A stretch of DNA of 64,000 nucleotides from Billgrantia endophytica. GTDB lineage: Bacteria > Pseudomonadota > Gammaproteobacteria > Pseudomonadales > Halomonadaceae. Made by a program: the position numbers and the translations under genes. Location: assembly GCF_002879615.1 (NCBI RefSeq), contig NZ_PNRF01000044.1, positions 24,682 through 88,681 of the forward strand. The letters run 5' to 3'. The notes beneath the pieces were generated by a model, which was given only the letters and a program-made list of their open reading frames with translations, had not been told where the DNA came from and searched no databases. Position 1 is the stretch's first letter; the number at the start of each line of letters is the position of its first letter. This document shows, piece by piece, positions 52,201-59,798 of this stretch.

Positions 52201-52588
52201 CAACCTCGCACCGCGCTACCGGCTGGTGCGCGGCGGAAGTCCGCTGGGCATGCTGGTCATCGATCATGACATGGGCGACGAACAGCGCTCGGCACACTCG
52301 CTCTCGGGCGGCGAGACCTTCCTCGTCTCCCTGGCCCTGGCGCTTGGCCTGGCGTCGATGACCTCCGGCAACCTGGTGATCGAGTCGCTGTTCATCGACG
52401 AGGGCTTCGGCAGCCTCGACCCACAATCGCTGGCGCTGGCCATGGAAGCGCTCGACGGCCTGCAGGCCCAGGGACGACGCGTCGGGGTGATCTCGCACAT
52501 TCAGGAGATGCATGAACGCATCCCGGTGCAGATCAAGGTGGAGCCGCTGGGGAATGGCGCCAGCCGGGCGAGGCTGGTGAGTGGTTGA
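49283..52588 (+). CDS. sbcC: Nuclease SbcCD subunit C (SMC-like ATPase)
   Basis: An 1101-residue SMC-type ATPase. Walker A is ITGPTGAGKSTLLDALCLALYG at the N terminus; the ABC signature HSLSGGETFLVSLALALGL and Walker B LFIDEGFGSLD lie near the C terminus. Between them are two long coiled coils joined by a zinc hook, CPVCGG near residue 548. It works with SbcD on palindromes and stalled forks. Confidence 0.93.
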   Translation: MKILAVRLENLASLAGRHVLDFTQPPLADAGLFAITGPTGAGKSTLLDALCLALYGNTPRLRGARQDQARLPDVGDSDVTSFDPRTLLRRGAAGGYAEVDFLGQDGHRYRARWAVRRARDKAEGRLQAAEQSLTDLEDGRILTAQKREFDRLLPEVLGLTFEQFTRAVLLAQSEFAAFLKADDNDRSDLLERLTGTTEYSDISIAAYRRAREAKKCVDALEARLADDLPADPDTRATLERSADDAERQLHAIQQEAQRLEADKQWHEMDERLLRAYVEGRQQQQHAETHWQTLAEARADREWRRRLAPQRHRLLRQAALPNEIAALEDAHRQTLKALEQAKAAQQAAGQARDRAAQQLDAAIQARHQADPTLHQAREYTQALATLEQQLTELESQHHDCRQQAERLAGQRREAEARQLEHKRKRDEWQATLRQLMGNHERLDAARQAAQRAHGQAAHRSLALGELESRWQEARRANLAQRQLGERMVLDEERRAELTALGKVARERLDERERHYRTLHDVIERSRAARSESVIRLRETLQEGEPCPVCGGVEHPFRHRPPVSPEAAQLAAQQAQEEQQLGEARQTWEQAQRERNDLEGEYRAVMAAMARCRQELQQTDSRLAQAQQALAEHPLYAELTAIDATERDAWLAYQRRVSDDEREHGERTLQALARAEAELAPLEEALRQDELGLAQLEARRTALEEELGKRAERLPPLHQQRSDLTATLRTLLGEHASVDAWQQALETRQESARQQRDQAIEGCHGAEREQARLTQRVNHEAERIEQLIREGATLERELTDWRQAHPQLDDITLARLLVQPEAEAEREERELANADEARQRTEASLAERRHALIEHRREQTLTDVANGDEALLGEEVAVEIGNRREALVAERQVLAPKLEEAQQTRDEAVHARRDDDRRRARQQAGQAERDAARAEQVRWGRISELIGSADGKAFRRIAQAYNLELLLDHANAHLANLAPRYRLVRGGSPLGMLVIDHDMGDEQRSAHSLSGGETFLVSLALALGLASMTSGNLVIESLFIDEGFGSLDPQSLALAMEALDGLQAQGRRVGVISHIQEMHERIPVQIKVEPLGNGASRARLVSG

Positions 52589-52625
52589 GCAGGCGTTCGA
52601 GTAGTGGCATTGCCGCAAGCCATCA

Positions 52626-52659
52626 TGTACGATATTTTGTACGTACCATTTTATGTACA
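52626..52659. promoter_or_regulatory. Palindromic YefM-YoeB operator
   Basis: A 34-base imperfect palindrome centred on GTACGTAC (52639-52646), with outer TGTAC (52626-52630) and TGTACA (52654-52659). TGTACA-type cores are the known YefM binding element. It lies 13 bases before the antitoxin ATG, so autorepression is expected. Confidence 0.75.
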
Positions 52660-52671
52660 GGAGAAGAAAAA

Positions 52672-52926
52672 ATGGACGCCATCAGCTATACCTCCGCTCG
52701 CACTCATCTGGCCAAGACCATGCAGCAGGTCTGCGACGACCATGCTCCGGTGATCATTACTCGCAGCAAGGCCGACTCCGTGGTGATGATATCGCTGGAG
52801 GACTACGAAGCCCTGCAGGAGACCGCTTACCTGCTGCGCTCACCGAAGAACGCCCGCCGCCTGCTCGAATCCATCGCCCAGTTGGAGGATGACAAGGGCC
52901 AGGAGCGGGAGCTCATCGAGGAATGA
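52672..52926 (+). CDS. yefM: YefM-type antitoxin
   Basis: An 84-residue Phd/YefM antitoxin. ISYTSARTHLAKTMQQVCDDH, PVIITRSKADSVVMISLEDYEALQE (in part) and the acidic C-terminal tail (QERELIEE) that wraps the toxin are typical. AGGAG precedes the ATG. It overlaps yoeB by 4 bases. Confidence 0.92.
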   Translation: MDAISYTSARTHLAKTMQQVCDDHAPVIITRSKADSVVMISLEDYEALQETAYLLRSPKNARRLLESIAQLEDDKGQERELIEE

Positions 52927-53177
52927 AACTGACCTTCTCCGAGCACGCCTGGGAGGACTACCTCTACTGGCAGAAGAGCGACAAGAAGGTGCTTCGCCGT
53001 ATCAATCAGCTCATCAAGGAGATCCAGCGCACGCCCTTCGAGGGAATCGGCAAGCCGGAACCGCTCAAACACGGCCTGGCGGGGTACTGGTCCCGGCGCA
53101 TCAACGACGAACACCGCATCGTCTACAAGGTCACGGAGGATGCGCTGCTGATCGCGCAGTTGCGATATCATTACTGA
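52923..53177 (+). CDS. yoeB: YoeB-type mRNA interferase toxin
   Basis: An 84-residue ribosome-dependent endoribonuclease toxin. LTFSEHAWEDYLYWQ opens the protein; the catalytic surface includes the Glu in GKPEPLKHGLAGYWSRRI, and the C-terminal residues are RYHY, matching the family His-Tyr end. All expected residues are present, so the toxin looks intact. Confidence 0.92.
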   Translation: MKLTFSEHAWEDYLYWQKSDKKVLRRINQLIKEIQRTPFEGIGKPEPLKHGLAGYWSRRINDEHRIVYKVTEDALLIAQLRYHY

Positions 53178-53253
53178 GCGGGTGCCAGTCCGGTCTTATT
53201 TGAACTTGGGGCTGAAGTTAAAATAAGCAGCGTCGCTATGTTAACCAGCGGCA

Positions 53254-54369
53254 TCATGACGCCGGGTACGGCGCGACCGCATTGCCGTCTTCGGTCATCA
53301 GACGAACCAGCTTGGGATGCACGAACAGCTTTTCGCGCCCGGCACGGATCTCCTTGAGCACTCCGATATCGCATAGCTGCTGAAGGTAGCTGGAGGCGGT
53401 CTGGCGCCTGGCGATGTCACGCTCCACCAGATTGTTGATTCGACAATAGGGCTGCTCGAAGATCACCTGCACCAGTTCATGGCTGTAGACCCTGGGCAAC
53501 TGCTGCTGGATATGGCGGGTCGTATCCTCAATCAACGTGCGGGTCGCCGCAATCTTGTCGGTGGTCCAGCGGGCCGTATATTCCACGGCCTTGAGCATAT
53601 AGATCAGCCACTCCTGCCACCGCCCCTCGCGAGTCACGGCCAGCAGCAGGCGATAGTAATCAGGCTTGTGCAGAACGATATAGCGACTGAGATAGAGGAT
53701 CGGCAGCGTCAGCAACTGCTGCTCGATCAGATAGAGGATGTTCAGCACTCTTCCCGTACGCCCATTGCCGTCGGTGAAGGGGTGGATCGCTTCGAACTGG
53801 TAGTGAGCCACGGCCATCTTGATCAGGGGATCGACACCATCCTCCTCGTGGAGATAGCTTTCCCAGTTCGCCAGCAGTCTGCGCAGCGCCTCCTCCCCCA
53901 TGGGCGGGGTATCGATCACCTCACCGGTCGCCTGGTTGGAGAGGGTGGTACCCGGCACCCGCCGGATCTCCATTTCGACGCCCTTGATGGTGCTGCAGAT
54001 CTCCACTGCCGTATTGGTGCACAGAGGCCGCCTGGCCAGCTCGCGGTAGCCATGGCTCAGCGCGGTACGATAGCGCAGCGCCTCCTTGGTAGCAGGGTCG
54101 GCGTGGGTATCTTCCTGGGCAAACTGGAAGAGCCTGTCAGTGGTAGTGACGATGTTCTCGATTTCGGAACTGTCGCGGGCTTCCAGCAGAGGCAGCAGGT
54201 TGATGAGCAGCCCCTGGTTGGGCAGCAGCTCGCCCGCCTGCTTCAGTTCCGCCAGTGCCACCCTAGCCGGAATGCAGGCCTTCAGCACGGCAGGCCTCTC
54301 GAGCTCTTCGGCGGGTGGCAGCGGCGGTAAGCCGTTATAGGGTTGGTCAGGACGCCAGCTCATGTTCAT
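53254..54369 (-). CDS. Fic-domain protein (class II, with inhibitory helix)
   Basis: A 371-residue Fic protein that would transfer AMP or another nucleotide part to a target protein. The Fic core motif HPFTDGNGRTGRVLN is near residue 205. An N-terminal SSEIEN near residue 70 fits the (S/T)xxxE(G/N) inhibitory motif, placing it in class II with built-in autoinhibition. The C-terminal part (NNLVERDIARRQTASSYLQ) is a winged helix, suggesting DNA binding and autoregulation. The start is the ATG of MNMSWRPDQ. A 53-base palindrome lies just upstream. Confidence 0.88.
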   Translation of the reverse strand: MNMSWRPDQPYNGLPPLPPAEELERPAVLKACIPARVALAELKQAGELLPNQGLLINLLPLLEARDSSEIENIVTTTDRLFQFAQEDTHADPATKEALRYRTALSHGYRELARRPLCTNTAVEICSTIKGVEMEIRRVPGTTLSNQATGEVIDTPPMGEEALRRLLANWESYLHEEDGVDPLIKMAVAHYQFEAIHPFTDGNGRTGRVLNILYLIEQQLLTLPILYLSRYIVLHKPDYYRLLLAVTREGRWQEWLIYMLKAVEYTARWTTDKIAATRTLIEDTTRHIQQQLPRVYSHELVQVIFEQPYCRINNLVERDIARRQTASSYLQQLCDIGVLKEIRAGREKLFVHPKLVRLMTEDGNAVAPYPAS

Positions 54370-54384
54370 TTCTTCCTGAAAAAT

Positions 54385-54437
54385 CGACACGTCGTCAGCT
54401 TATGTCGATGGCATCGACATAAGCTGACGACGTGTCG
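54385..54437. repeat. Perfect 53-base palindrome upstream of fic
   Basis: Two 26-base arms match perfectly around a single central G at 54411. The inner core reads TTATGTCGATG / CATCGACATAA. Five T residues follow on the fic strand, then the fic ribosome site. A partial copy (ATGTCGATG) recurs near 54473. It may be an operator for the Fic winged helix, a terminator upstream of fic, or both. Confidence 0.8.
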
Positions 54438-54585
54438 AAAAAACTGCGTTTCATAAACATATCGTGGTGACATGTCGATGCCATGGGTACGTCAGCGAGC
54501 ACTTCATCGATGTGGTTGCCGAGTACGGCGTCGCATACTCGCTACTCGAAGGGAATCGACACCTCACCCAGGGCGGCACGGCGAA

Positions 54586-54610
54586 TAAAAGCGCCCCGTT
54601 GTCGGGGCGC
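54586..54610 (-). terminator. Intrinsic terminator after katG
   Basis: GCGCCCCG and CGGGGCGC form an 8-bp stem with a 4-base loop (54591-54610), followed by TTTT on the minus strand. It lies 26 bases after the katG stop. The remaining bases up to the fic palindrome (54438-54585) contain no supported gene. Confidence 0.85.
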
Positions 54611-54636
54611 CTCTGTCACCACTCTTTCAAACTGGA

Positions 54637-56862
54637 TTACGCCAGGTCGAAGCGATCCGCGTTCATCACCTTGTTCCATGCCGCCACGAAGTCCTTCGCG
54701 AACTTCTGCTTCGCATCGTCCTGTGCGTAGACTTCCGCAATGGCACGAAGCTGGGAGTTGGAACCGAAGGCCAGGTCCACGCGCGTTCCGGTCCACTTCA
54801 CCTCGCCGGTCACGCGATCACGTCCCTCGAACACGTCTGCGTCCGCCGACGCCGGCTTCCACTCCGTGCTCATGTCGACCAGGTTCACGAAGAAGTCGTT
54901 GGTCAAGGCACCGGGGCGGTCGGTGAACACACCGTGGCGCGAGTTGCCGTGGTTGGCAGCCAGTACACGCATGCCCCCAACCAGCACGGTCATCTCCGGC
55001 GCGCTGAGCCCCAGCAGTTGGGCCTTGTCGACCAGCATCTCCTCGTCGGAGACGGTGAAACGGGCACGCCGATAGTTGCGGAAGCCGTCGGCCTCGGGGC
55101 GCAGCCACTCGAAGGACTCGGCATCGGTCTGCTCGTCGCTGGCGTCGGTGCGCCCCGGGGTGAACGGCACCTCGATATCGTGACCGGCATCCTTCGCGGC
55201 CTTCTCGATGGCGGCAGCGCCACCCAGCACGATCAGGTCGGCCAGCGACACCGTCTTGCTACCGGTCTGGGTCGCATTGAAGTCGTTCTGGATGCTCTCC
55301 AGCGTCTTCAGCACCTTGGCCAGTTGCTCGGGCTGGTTGGCTTCCCAGTCCTTCTGCGGCGCCAGGCGGATACGTGCCCCATTGGCCCCGCCGCGCATGT
55401 CGGAGCCCCGGAAGGTCGAGGCAGATGCCCAGGCGGTGGATACCAGCTCGGGGACGGACAGGCCGGAGGCAAGAATCTTCCCCTTGAGGGCAGCGATGTC
55501 CTGCGCATCGATCACCTCATGGTCGACAGCGGGCACCGGGTCCTGCCAGATCAGCTCTTCCGCCGGTACTTCCGGGCCCAGGTAGCGTGCCTTCGGACCC
55601 ATGTCGCGGTGAGTCAGCTTGAACCAGGCGCGAGCGAAGGCCTCGGCGAACTCCTCCGGATTCTCATGAAAGTGCTTGGAGATCTTCCGATACTCCGGAT
55701 CTTCCCGCATGGCCATGTCCGCGGTGGACATCATGATCCCCACGCGCTTGGACGGATCTTCGGCATCCGGCGCCATGTCTCTGTCGGTCAGGCCTATCGG
55801 GCGCCACTGCTGGGCACCGGCCGGGCTCGTGGTCAGCTCCCACTCGTAGCCGAACAGCACGTCGAAGTAGCTCATGTCCCACTTCGTCGGCGTGGGTGTC
55901 CAGGCCCCTTCCAGACCGCTGGTGATGGTGTCACGGCCCTTGCCGCTCTTGTAGCGGCTCTTCCAGCCGAAGCCCATCTCCTCCATGGGTGCGGCTTCCG
56001 GCTCGGGGCCCACGTTGACCGGATCGCCCGCGCCGTGGGTCTTGCCGAAGGTATGGCCGCCAGCGGTCAAGGCCACCGTCTCGTAGTCGTTCATCGCCAT
56101 GCGGGCGAAGGTGTCGCGGATGTCCCTGGCCGATGCCAGCGGATCGGGGTTGCCGTCGGGGCCTTCCGGGTTGACGTAGATGAGGCCCATCTGCACCGCG
56201 GCCAGCGGGTTCTCCAGGTCGCGCTCGCCGCTGTAGCGGCTGCTGGCGTGGTCGCTGGTGGCCAGCCACTCGTCTTCCGCGCCCCAGTAGATGTCCTCTT
56301 CCGGCTGGTAGACGTCCTCACGTCCACCGGCGAAGCCAAATGTCTTGAAGCCCATGGATTCCAGGGCGACGTTGCCCGTCAGGATGTACAGGTCGGCCCA
56401 GGAGAGCTTGTTGCCGTACTTGCGCTTGATCGGCCACAGCAGGCGCCGCGCCTTGTCCAGGTTGCCGTTGTCGGGCCAGCTGTTGAGCGGCGCGAAGCGC
56501 TGGGTACCGGTGCCGGCACCGCCGCGGCCGTCGCCTACCCGGTAGCTGCCGGCACTATGCCAGGCCATGCGAATGAAGAGCGGTCCGTAGTGGCCATAAT
56601 CAGCCGGCCACCACTCCTGGGAGTCGGTCATCAGCGCTTCGAGGTCTTTCTTGACGGCCGCCAGGTCGAGCGACTTGAACGCCTCGGCGTAGTTGAAATC
56701 CTCCCCCAGCGGATTGGATTTGGGAGAGTGTTGATGCAGGATGCTGAGGTTCAGCTGGTTGGGCCACCAGTCATGATTTGAGTTGCCGGTATCGCCTTGC
56801 TTGGTGCGAGAACCGTGCATGACGGGGCATTTACCTGCACTGCTGTCGACTTTCTGATCCAT
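54637..56862 (-). CDS. katG: Catalase-peroxidase
   Basis: A 741-residue bifunctional haem catalase-peroxidase. The distal site is FIRMAWHSAGSYR near residue 92; the proximal haem ligand is in ALTAGGHTFGKTHGAG. The Trp, Tyr (GLIYVNPEGPDGNPD) and Met (RMAMND) of the family crosslink are all present. The second, haem-free domain is complete. The start is the ATG of MDQKVDSS, with GGAG six bases upstream. It stands as a single gene with its own terminator. Confidence 0.95.
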   Translation of the reverse strand: MDQKVDSSAGKCPVMHGSRTKQGDTGNSNHDWWPNQLNLSILHQHSPKSNPLGEDFNYAEAFKSLDLAAVKKDLEALMTDSQEWWPADYGHYGPLFIRMAWHSAGSYRVGDGRGGAGTGTQRFAPLNSWPDNGNLDKARRLLWPIKRKYGNKLSWADLYILTGNVALESMGFKTFGFAGGREDVYQPEEDIYWGAEDEWLATSDHASSRYSGERDLENPLAAVQMGLIYVNPEGPDGNPDPLASARDIRDTFARMAMNDYETVALTAGGHTFGKTHGAGDPVNVGPEPEAAPMEEMGFGWKSRYKSGKGRDTITSGLEGAWTPTPTKWDMSYFDVLFGYEWELTTSPAGAQQWRPIGLTDRDMAPDAEDPSKRVGIMMSTADMAMREDPEYRKISKHFHENPEEFAEAFARAWFKLTHRDMGPKARYLGPEVPAEELIWQDPVPAVDHEVIDAQDIAALKGKILASGLSVPELVSTAWASASTFRGSDMRGGANGARIRLAPQKDWEANQPEQLAKVLKTLESIQNDFNATQTGSKTVSLADLIVLGGAAAIEKAAKDAGHDIEVPFTPGRTDASDEQTDAESFEWLRPEADGFRNYRRARFTVSDEEMLVDKAQLLGLSAPEMTVLVGGMRVLAANHGNSRHGVFTDRPGALTNDFFVNLVDMSTEWKPASADADVFEGRDRVTGEVKWTGTRVDLAFGSNSQLRAIAEVYAQDDAKQKFAKDFVAAWNKVMNADRFDLA

Positions 56863-57225
56863 GACGCTCTCCGTTAGTGACGCATAGTTCTGGTGCATAG
56901 AATGCAAACCGTTGAGCCGATGGGTTCCTCTCGAACGTTACGCCCTGAAAGCCGTACCGGCGGGACGTCAGCCATATCACCGTAATGTTTCAGTCAAGTG
57001 GCGATATGTTTCCCTGCTGTCCATCAACGTGAGAATAGGTATAACAGCTGATTCTGTAGGAGGGGACTTGTTTTTGCGCACCAAGGTAATAGCTAATATC
57101 AATGACTTCTCCCAGTCTCATTGAAGCAATCATTCCCAATGAGCCACCTCATCCCCCGGTCGACCCTCCCATCGTCCCCAGCCGTGTTAGGCTTCTTGCA
57201 TTACCTTGAAGGAATGGGAGTGATC
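56863..57225. other. Intergenic region between katG and argE
   Basis: These 363 bases hold no gene. A motif ATAGGTATAACAGCT near 57034 is loosely like an OxyR half-site pair but is too weak to call. GGGAG lies just before the argE ATG. Confidence 0.4.
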
Positions 57226-58380
57226 ATGACCGCGGCCGAGATGCTCGAGCGCCTGGTGGGATTTGCCACCGTTTCGCGCGATTCCAACCTGGACCTGATC
57301 GCCTTCGTCGAGGGCTACCTCGACGAATACGAGGTGGAGCATTGGCGGGTGGAGAGCGATGACGGCAGCAAGGCCAACCTGCTGGCGCGCATCGGTCCTG
57401 CAGTGGCAGGCGGCGTGGTGCTGTCCGGTCATACCGATGTGGTGCCGGTGGATGGGCAGCCCTGGAGCACCGACCCGTTCACCCTGGTCGACAAGGGTGA
57501 CGGGCGACTCTACGGCCGCGGCACCTGCGACATGAAGGGCTTCATCGCCTGCGCCCTGGCCGAGGTTCCCGAATGGGTGAAACAGCAGCTACGCGCCCCG
57601 ATCTATCTGGCGTTTTCCTACGATGAGGAGATCGGCTGCCTCGGGGCGCCGCGCATGATCGAGCGCTTGATGGCGGAGCATCCACGCCCATCGGCCATCA
57701 TCGTCGGCGAGCCCACCTCCATGGCTCCCGTCGTGGCGCAAAAGGGGATCACCAACCTGCGCACTACCGTGACCGGCCGCGCGGCCCATTCCAGCCAGGT
57801 CAACCAGGGTGTCTCGGCGATCCACGTGGCCGCCCGGCTGGTAACGAAGATCGAGGATGTCATGGCCGAGCTGCGTGCAGAAGGTCGCGTCGACGAGGCC
57901 TTCAACGTCGCCCACTCGAGCCTGCATGTCGGCAGGATCCAGGGCGGCACGGCCATCAATATCATGGCCCGGGAATGCACCTTCGACTGGGAGATCCGCC
58001 ATCTGCCCCAGGACAGCTTCGATGCGCTCCTGGCACGAGTCACCGCCTGTGCCGAGGCACTGGAAGCCGATTTCAAGGCTCGCGCCCCCGATGCCGGCAT
58101 TCACACCGAACTTCTGACCTCCACGGTGCCGGCCCTGGCGGACCGGGACAATACCGCGGCCCTGTCGCTTTGCCGCACTCTGCTTGGGGAACGACCCAGC
58201 GAGGCCGTGGCCTACGCCACCGAGGCCGGCCAGTTTCAGGCCGCGGGATTGTCCACGGTGATCTGTGGTCCGGGCAGCATCGCCCAGGCGCACCAGCCCG
58301 ACGAGTACATCGAGATCGAACAGCTCGAGGCGGGTGAACGCTTCATGCAGGCTCTGGGGCGCCGGCTGGCAAGCGGCTAG
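57226..58380 (+). CDS. argE: Acetylornithine deacetylase (M20 family)
   Basis: A 384-residue M20 metallopeptidase, ArgE of the proteobacterial type, releasing ornithine from N-acetylornithine in arginine synthesis. Metal and catalytic motifs are VLSGHTDVVPVDGQPW, LYGRGTCDMKGF, FSYDEEIGCLGAPRM and GEPTSMAPVVAQKG; the last metal ligand is in GPGSIAQAHQPDEYIE. The start is the ATG at 57226 (GGGAG at five bases). Its stop overlaps the end of a convergent lactonase remnant. Confidence 0.9.
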   Translation: MTAAEMLERLVGFATVSRDSNLDLIAFVEGYLDEYEVEHWRVESDDGSKANLLARIGPAVAGGVVLSGHTDVVPVDGQPWSTDPFTLVDKGDGRLYGRGTCDMKGFIACALAEVPEWVKQQLRAPIYLAFSYDEEIGCLGAPRMIERLMAEHPRPSAIIVGEPTSMAPVVAQKGITNLRTTVTGRAAHSSQVNQGVSAIHVAARLVTKIEDVMAELRAEGRVDEAFNVAHSSLHVGRIQGGTAINIMARECTFDWEIRHLPQDSFDALLARVTACAEALEADFKARAPDAGIHTELLTSTVPALADRDNTAALSLCRTLLGERPSEAVAYATEAGQFQAAGLSTVICGPGSIAQAHQPDEYIEIEQLEAGERFMQALGRRLASG

Positions 58381-58550
58381 GCACCAAAACCAGGCTCGGC
58401 AAGCCCCGCGACTCCTGTCTTCATCTGCAGCAGACTGCCAGCCAGGGGCCAGCGCGCCTTGCTCCCGGTATCCAGGTGCTGGGTGGCCGTGGCGACGTAG
58501 AGCGTGCGCAGGTCGGGCCCGTCGCCGTGTTCGGCGCCAGCGACTTCCCA
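58377..58550 (-). pseudogene. Remnant of an SMP-30/gluconolactonase-type lactonase (C-terminal end only)
   Basis: The minus-strand frame ending at 58377 reads GPDLRTLYVATATQHLD and then PLAGSLLQMKTGVAGLAEP followed by a stop. This matches the C-terminal strands of SMP-30/gluconolactonase-family sugar lactonases. No start or N-terminal part remains: within about 60 bases upstream the frame passes into unrelated sequence and then the uxuA stop. It is best read as a deletion remnant of a lactonase once placed in the hexuronate gene cluster. Confidence 0.6.
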
Positions 58551-58607
58551 CCGGATGGCTTTCGCCCAGGGCGATCCCGTAGTCGCCCTTTTCTCTATCA
58601 GGCAGCA

Positions 58608-59783
58608 TCACGTCAAGCGGCGCACCGCCAGCTCCACGCCGCGCAGTTCCGCCAGCCCGCGCAACCGGCCGTAGAGCGGATAGCCGGGCGCGGTGTCGCG
58701 CCGCCGGTCGTCGAGGATGTGGTGCCCGTGATCGGGGCGCATCGGCAGGCGCGGGCCGCCCTCCCGCTCCCGGCGCCGCTCCTCCTCCACCAGTGCCTGA
58801 ACCACCGCCACCATGTCCACGTCCCCCGCCAGGTGGGGCGCCTCGTGGAAGGTGCGCGGCTCCCCCGCGTCGCGCCGGGTCGAGCGCAGGTGGGCGAAGT
58901 GGATGCGCGGGCCGAAGCGCCGCGCCATCTCCACCAGGTCGTTGTCGGCACACACCCCGTAGGAGCCGGTGCACAGCGTCAGGCCATTGGCCGGGCTGGG
59001 CATGGCATCGAGGATCCACTGGGCATCCTCGGACGTGGAGACCACCCGCGGTAACCCCAGCAGCGGCCGCGGTGGATCGTCGGGATGGATCGCCATGCGG
59101 ATCCCCAGCGCCTCGGCCACCGGGACGACCGCCTTCAGGAAATACCCCAGATGCTCGCGCAGGCGTCCGGTGTCGATGTCGGCGTAAGCGGCCAGTGCCT
59201 CGCGGAAGCGCTCGAGGGTGTAGTGCTCCTCGGCCCCCGGCAGGCCGGCGATCAGGGTATCGACCAGCCGGTCGAGCCCGGCCCGGTCCAGGGAATCGAG
59301 GTGGGCTCTCGCCGCACGCTTCTCGGCTGCGTCGTACTCCGCCTCGGCGCCGGGGCGCTGGAGCAGATAGAGATCGAAGGCGGCGAAAGCCATCTGGTCG
59401 AAGCGCAGCGCCAGGGCGCCATCCGGCAGGCGGTACGCCAGATCGGTGCGGGTCCAGTCGAGCACCGGCATGAAGTTGTAGCAGACGGTGTCGATACCGC
59501 AGGCCGCCAGGTGGCGCAGCGTCTGGCAGTAGGTATCGATCAGGGCGTCGCGCTCGGGCAGTCCCTGCTTGATCGCCTCGTGCACCGGCACGCTCTCCAC
59601 CACCGACCAGGTGAGGCCCGCTTCCTCGATGAGGCGCTTGCGCTCGGCGATGGCGTCGATGGGCCACACTTCGCCGTTGGGGATACCGTGCAGCGCAGTG
59701 ACGATACCGGTAGCCCCCGTCTGACGTATTTCCCCGAGTTGGATGGAGTCCTTGGGGCCGAACCAGCGCCAGGTGTGTTCCAT
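58608..59783 (-). CDS. uxuA: Mannonate dehydratase
   Basis: A 391-residue mannonate dehydratase that turns D-mannonate into 2-keto-3-deoxygluconate. The protein opens MEHTWRWFGPKDSIQLGEIR; later segments are AIHPDDPPRPLLGLPRVVS, LTLCTGSYGV, and RIHFAHLRSTRRD, and MRPDHGHHILDD near the end, all in metal-binding positions. It follows uxuB by 15 bases, and length matches the family (about 394). Confidence 0.93.
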   Translation of the reverse strand: MEHTWRWFGPKDSIQLGEIRQTGATGIVTALHGIPNGEVWPIDAIAERKRLIEEAGLTWSVVESVPVHEAIKQGLPERDALIDTYCQTLRHLAACGIDTVCYNFMPVLDWTRTDLAYRLPDGALALRFDQMAFAAFDLYLLQRPGAEAEYDAAEKRAARAHLDSLDRAGLDRLVDTLIAGLPGAEEHYTLERFREALAAYADIDTGRLREHLGYFLKAVVPVAEALGIRMAIHPDDPPRPLLGLPRVVSTSEDAQWILDAMPSPANGLTLCTGSYGVCADNDLVEMARRFGPRIHFAHLRSTRRDAGEPRTFHEAPHLAGDVDMVAVVQALVEEERRREREGGPRLPMRPDHGHHILDDRRRDTAPGYPLYGRLRGLAELRGVELAVRRLT

Positions 59784-59798
59784 GAACGTCTCCTCGTC

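Noticed and set aside
54464..54730. A coding-looking plus-strand stretch (YVSEHFIDVVAEYG) between fic and katG
   Set aside because: The frame runs through the katG terminator into katG, has no natural end, and matches no family I know.
57030..57050. Possible OxyR site for katG
   Set aside because: It matches the ATAG-N7-CTAT pattern only loosely and lies far from the katG start.
57589..59667. A 692-residue minus-strand frame spanning parts of argE and uxuA
   Set aside because: It is an antisense and out-of-frame composite over two well-supported genes.
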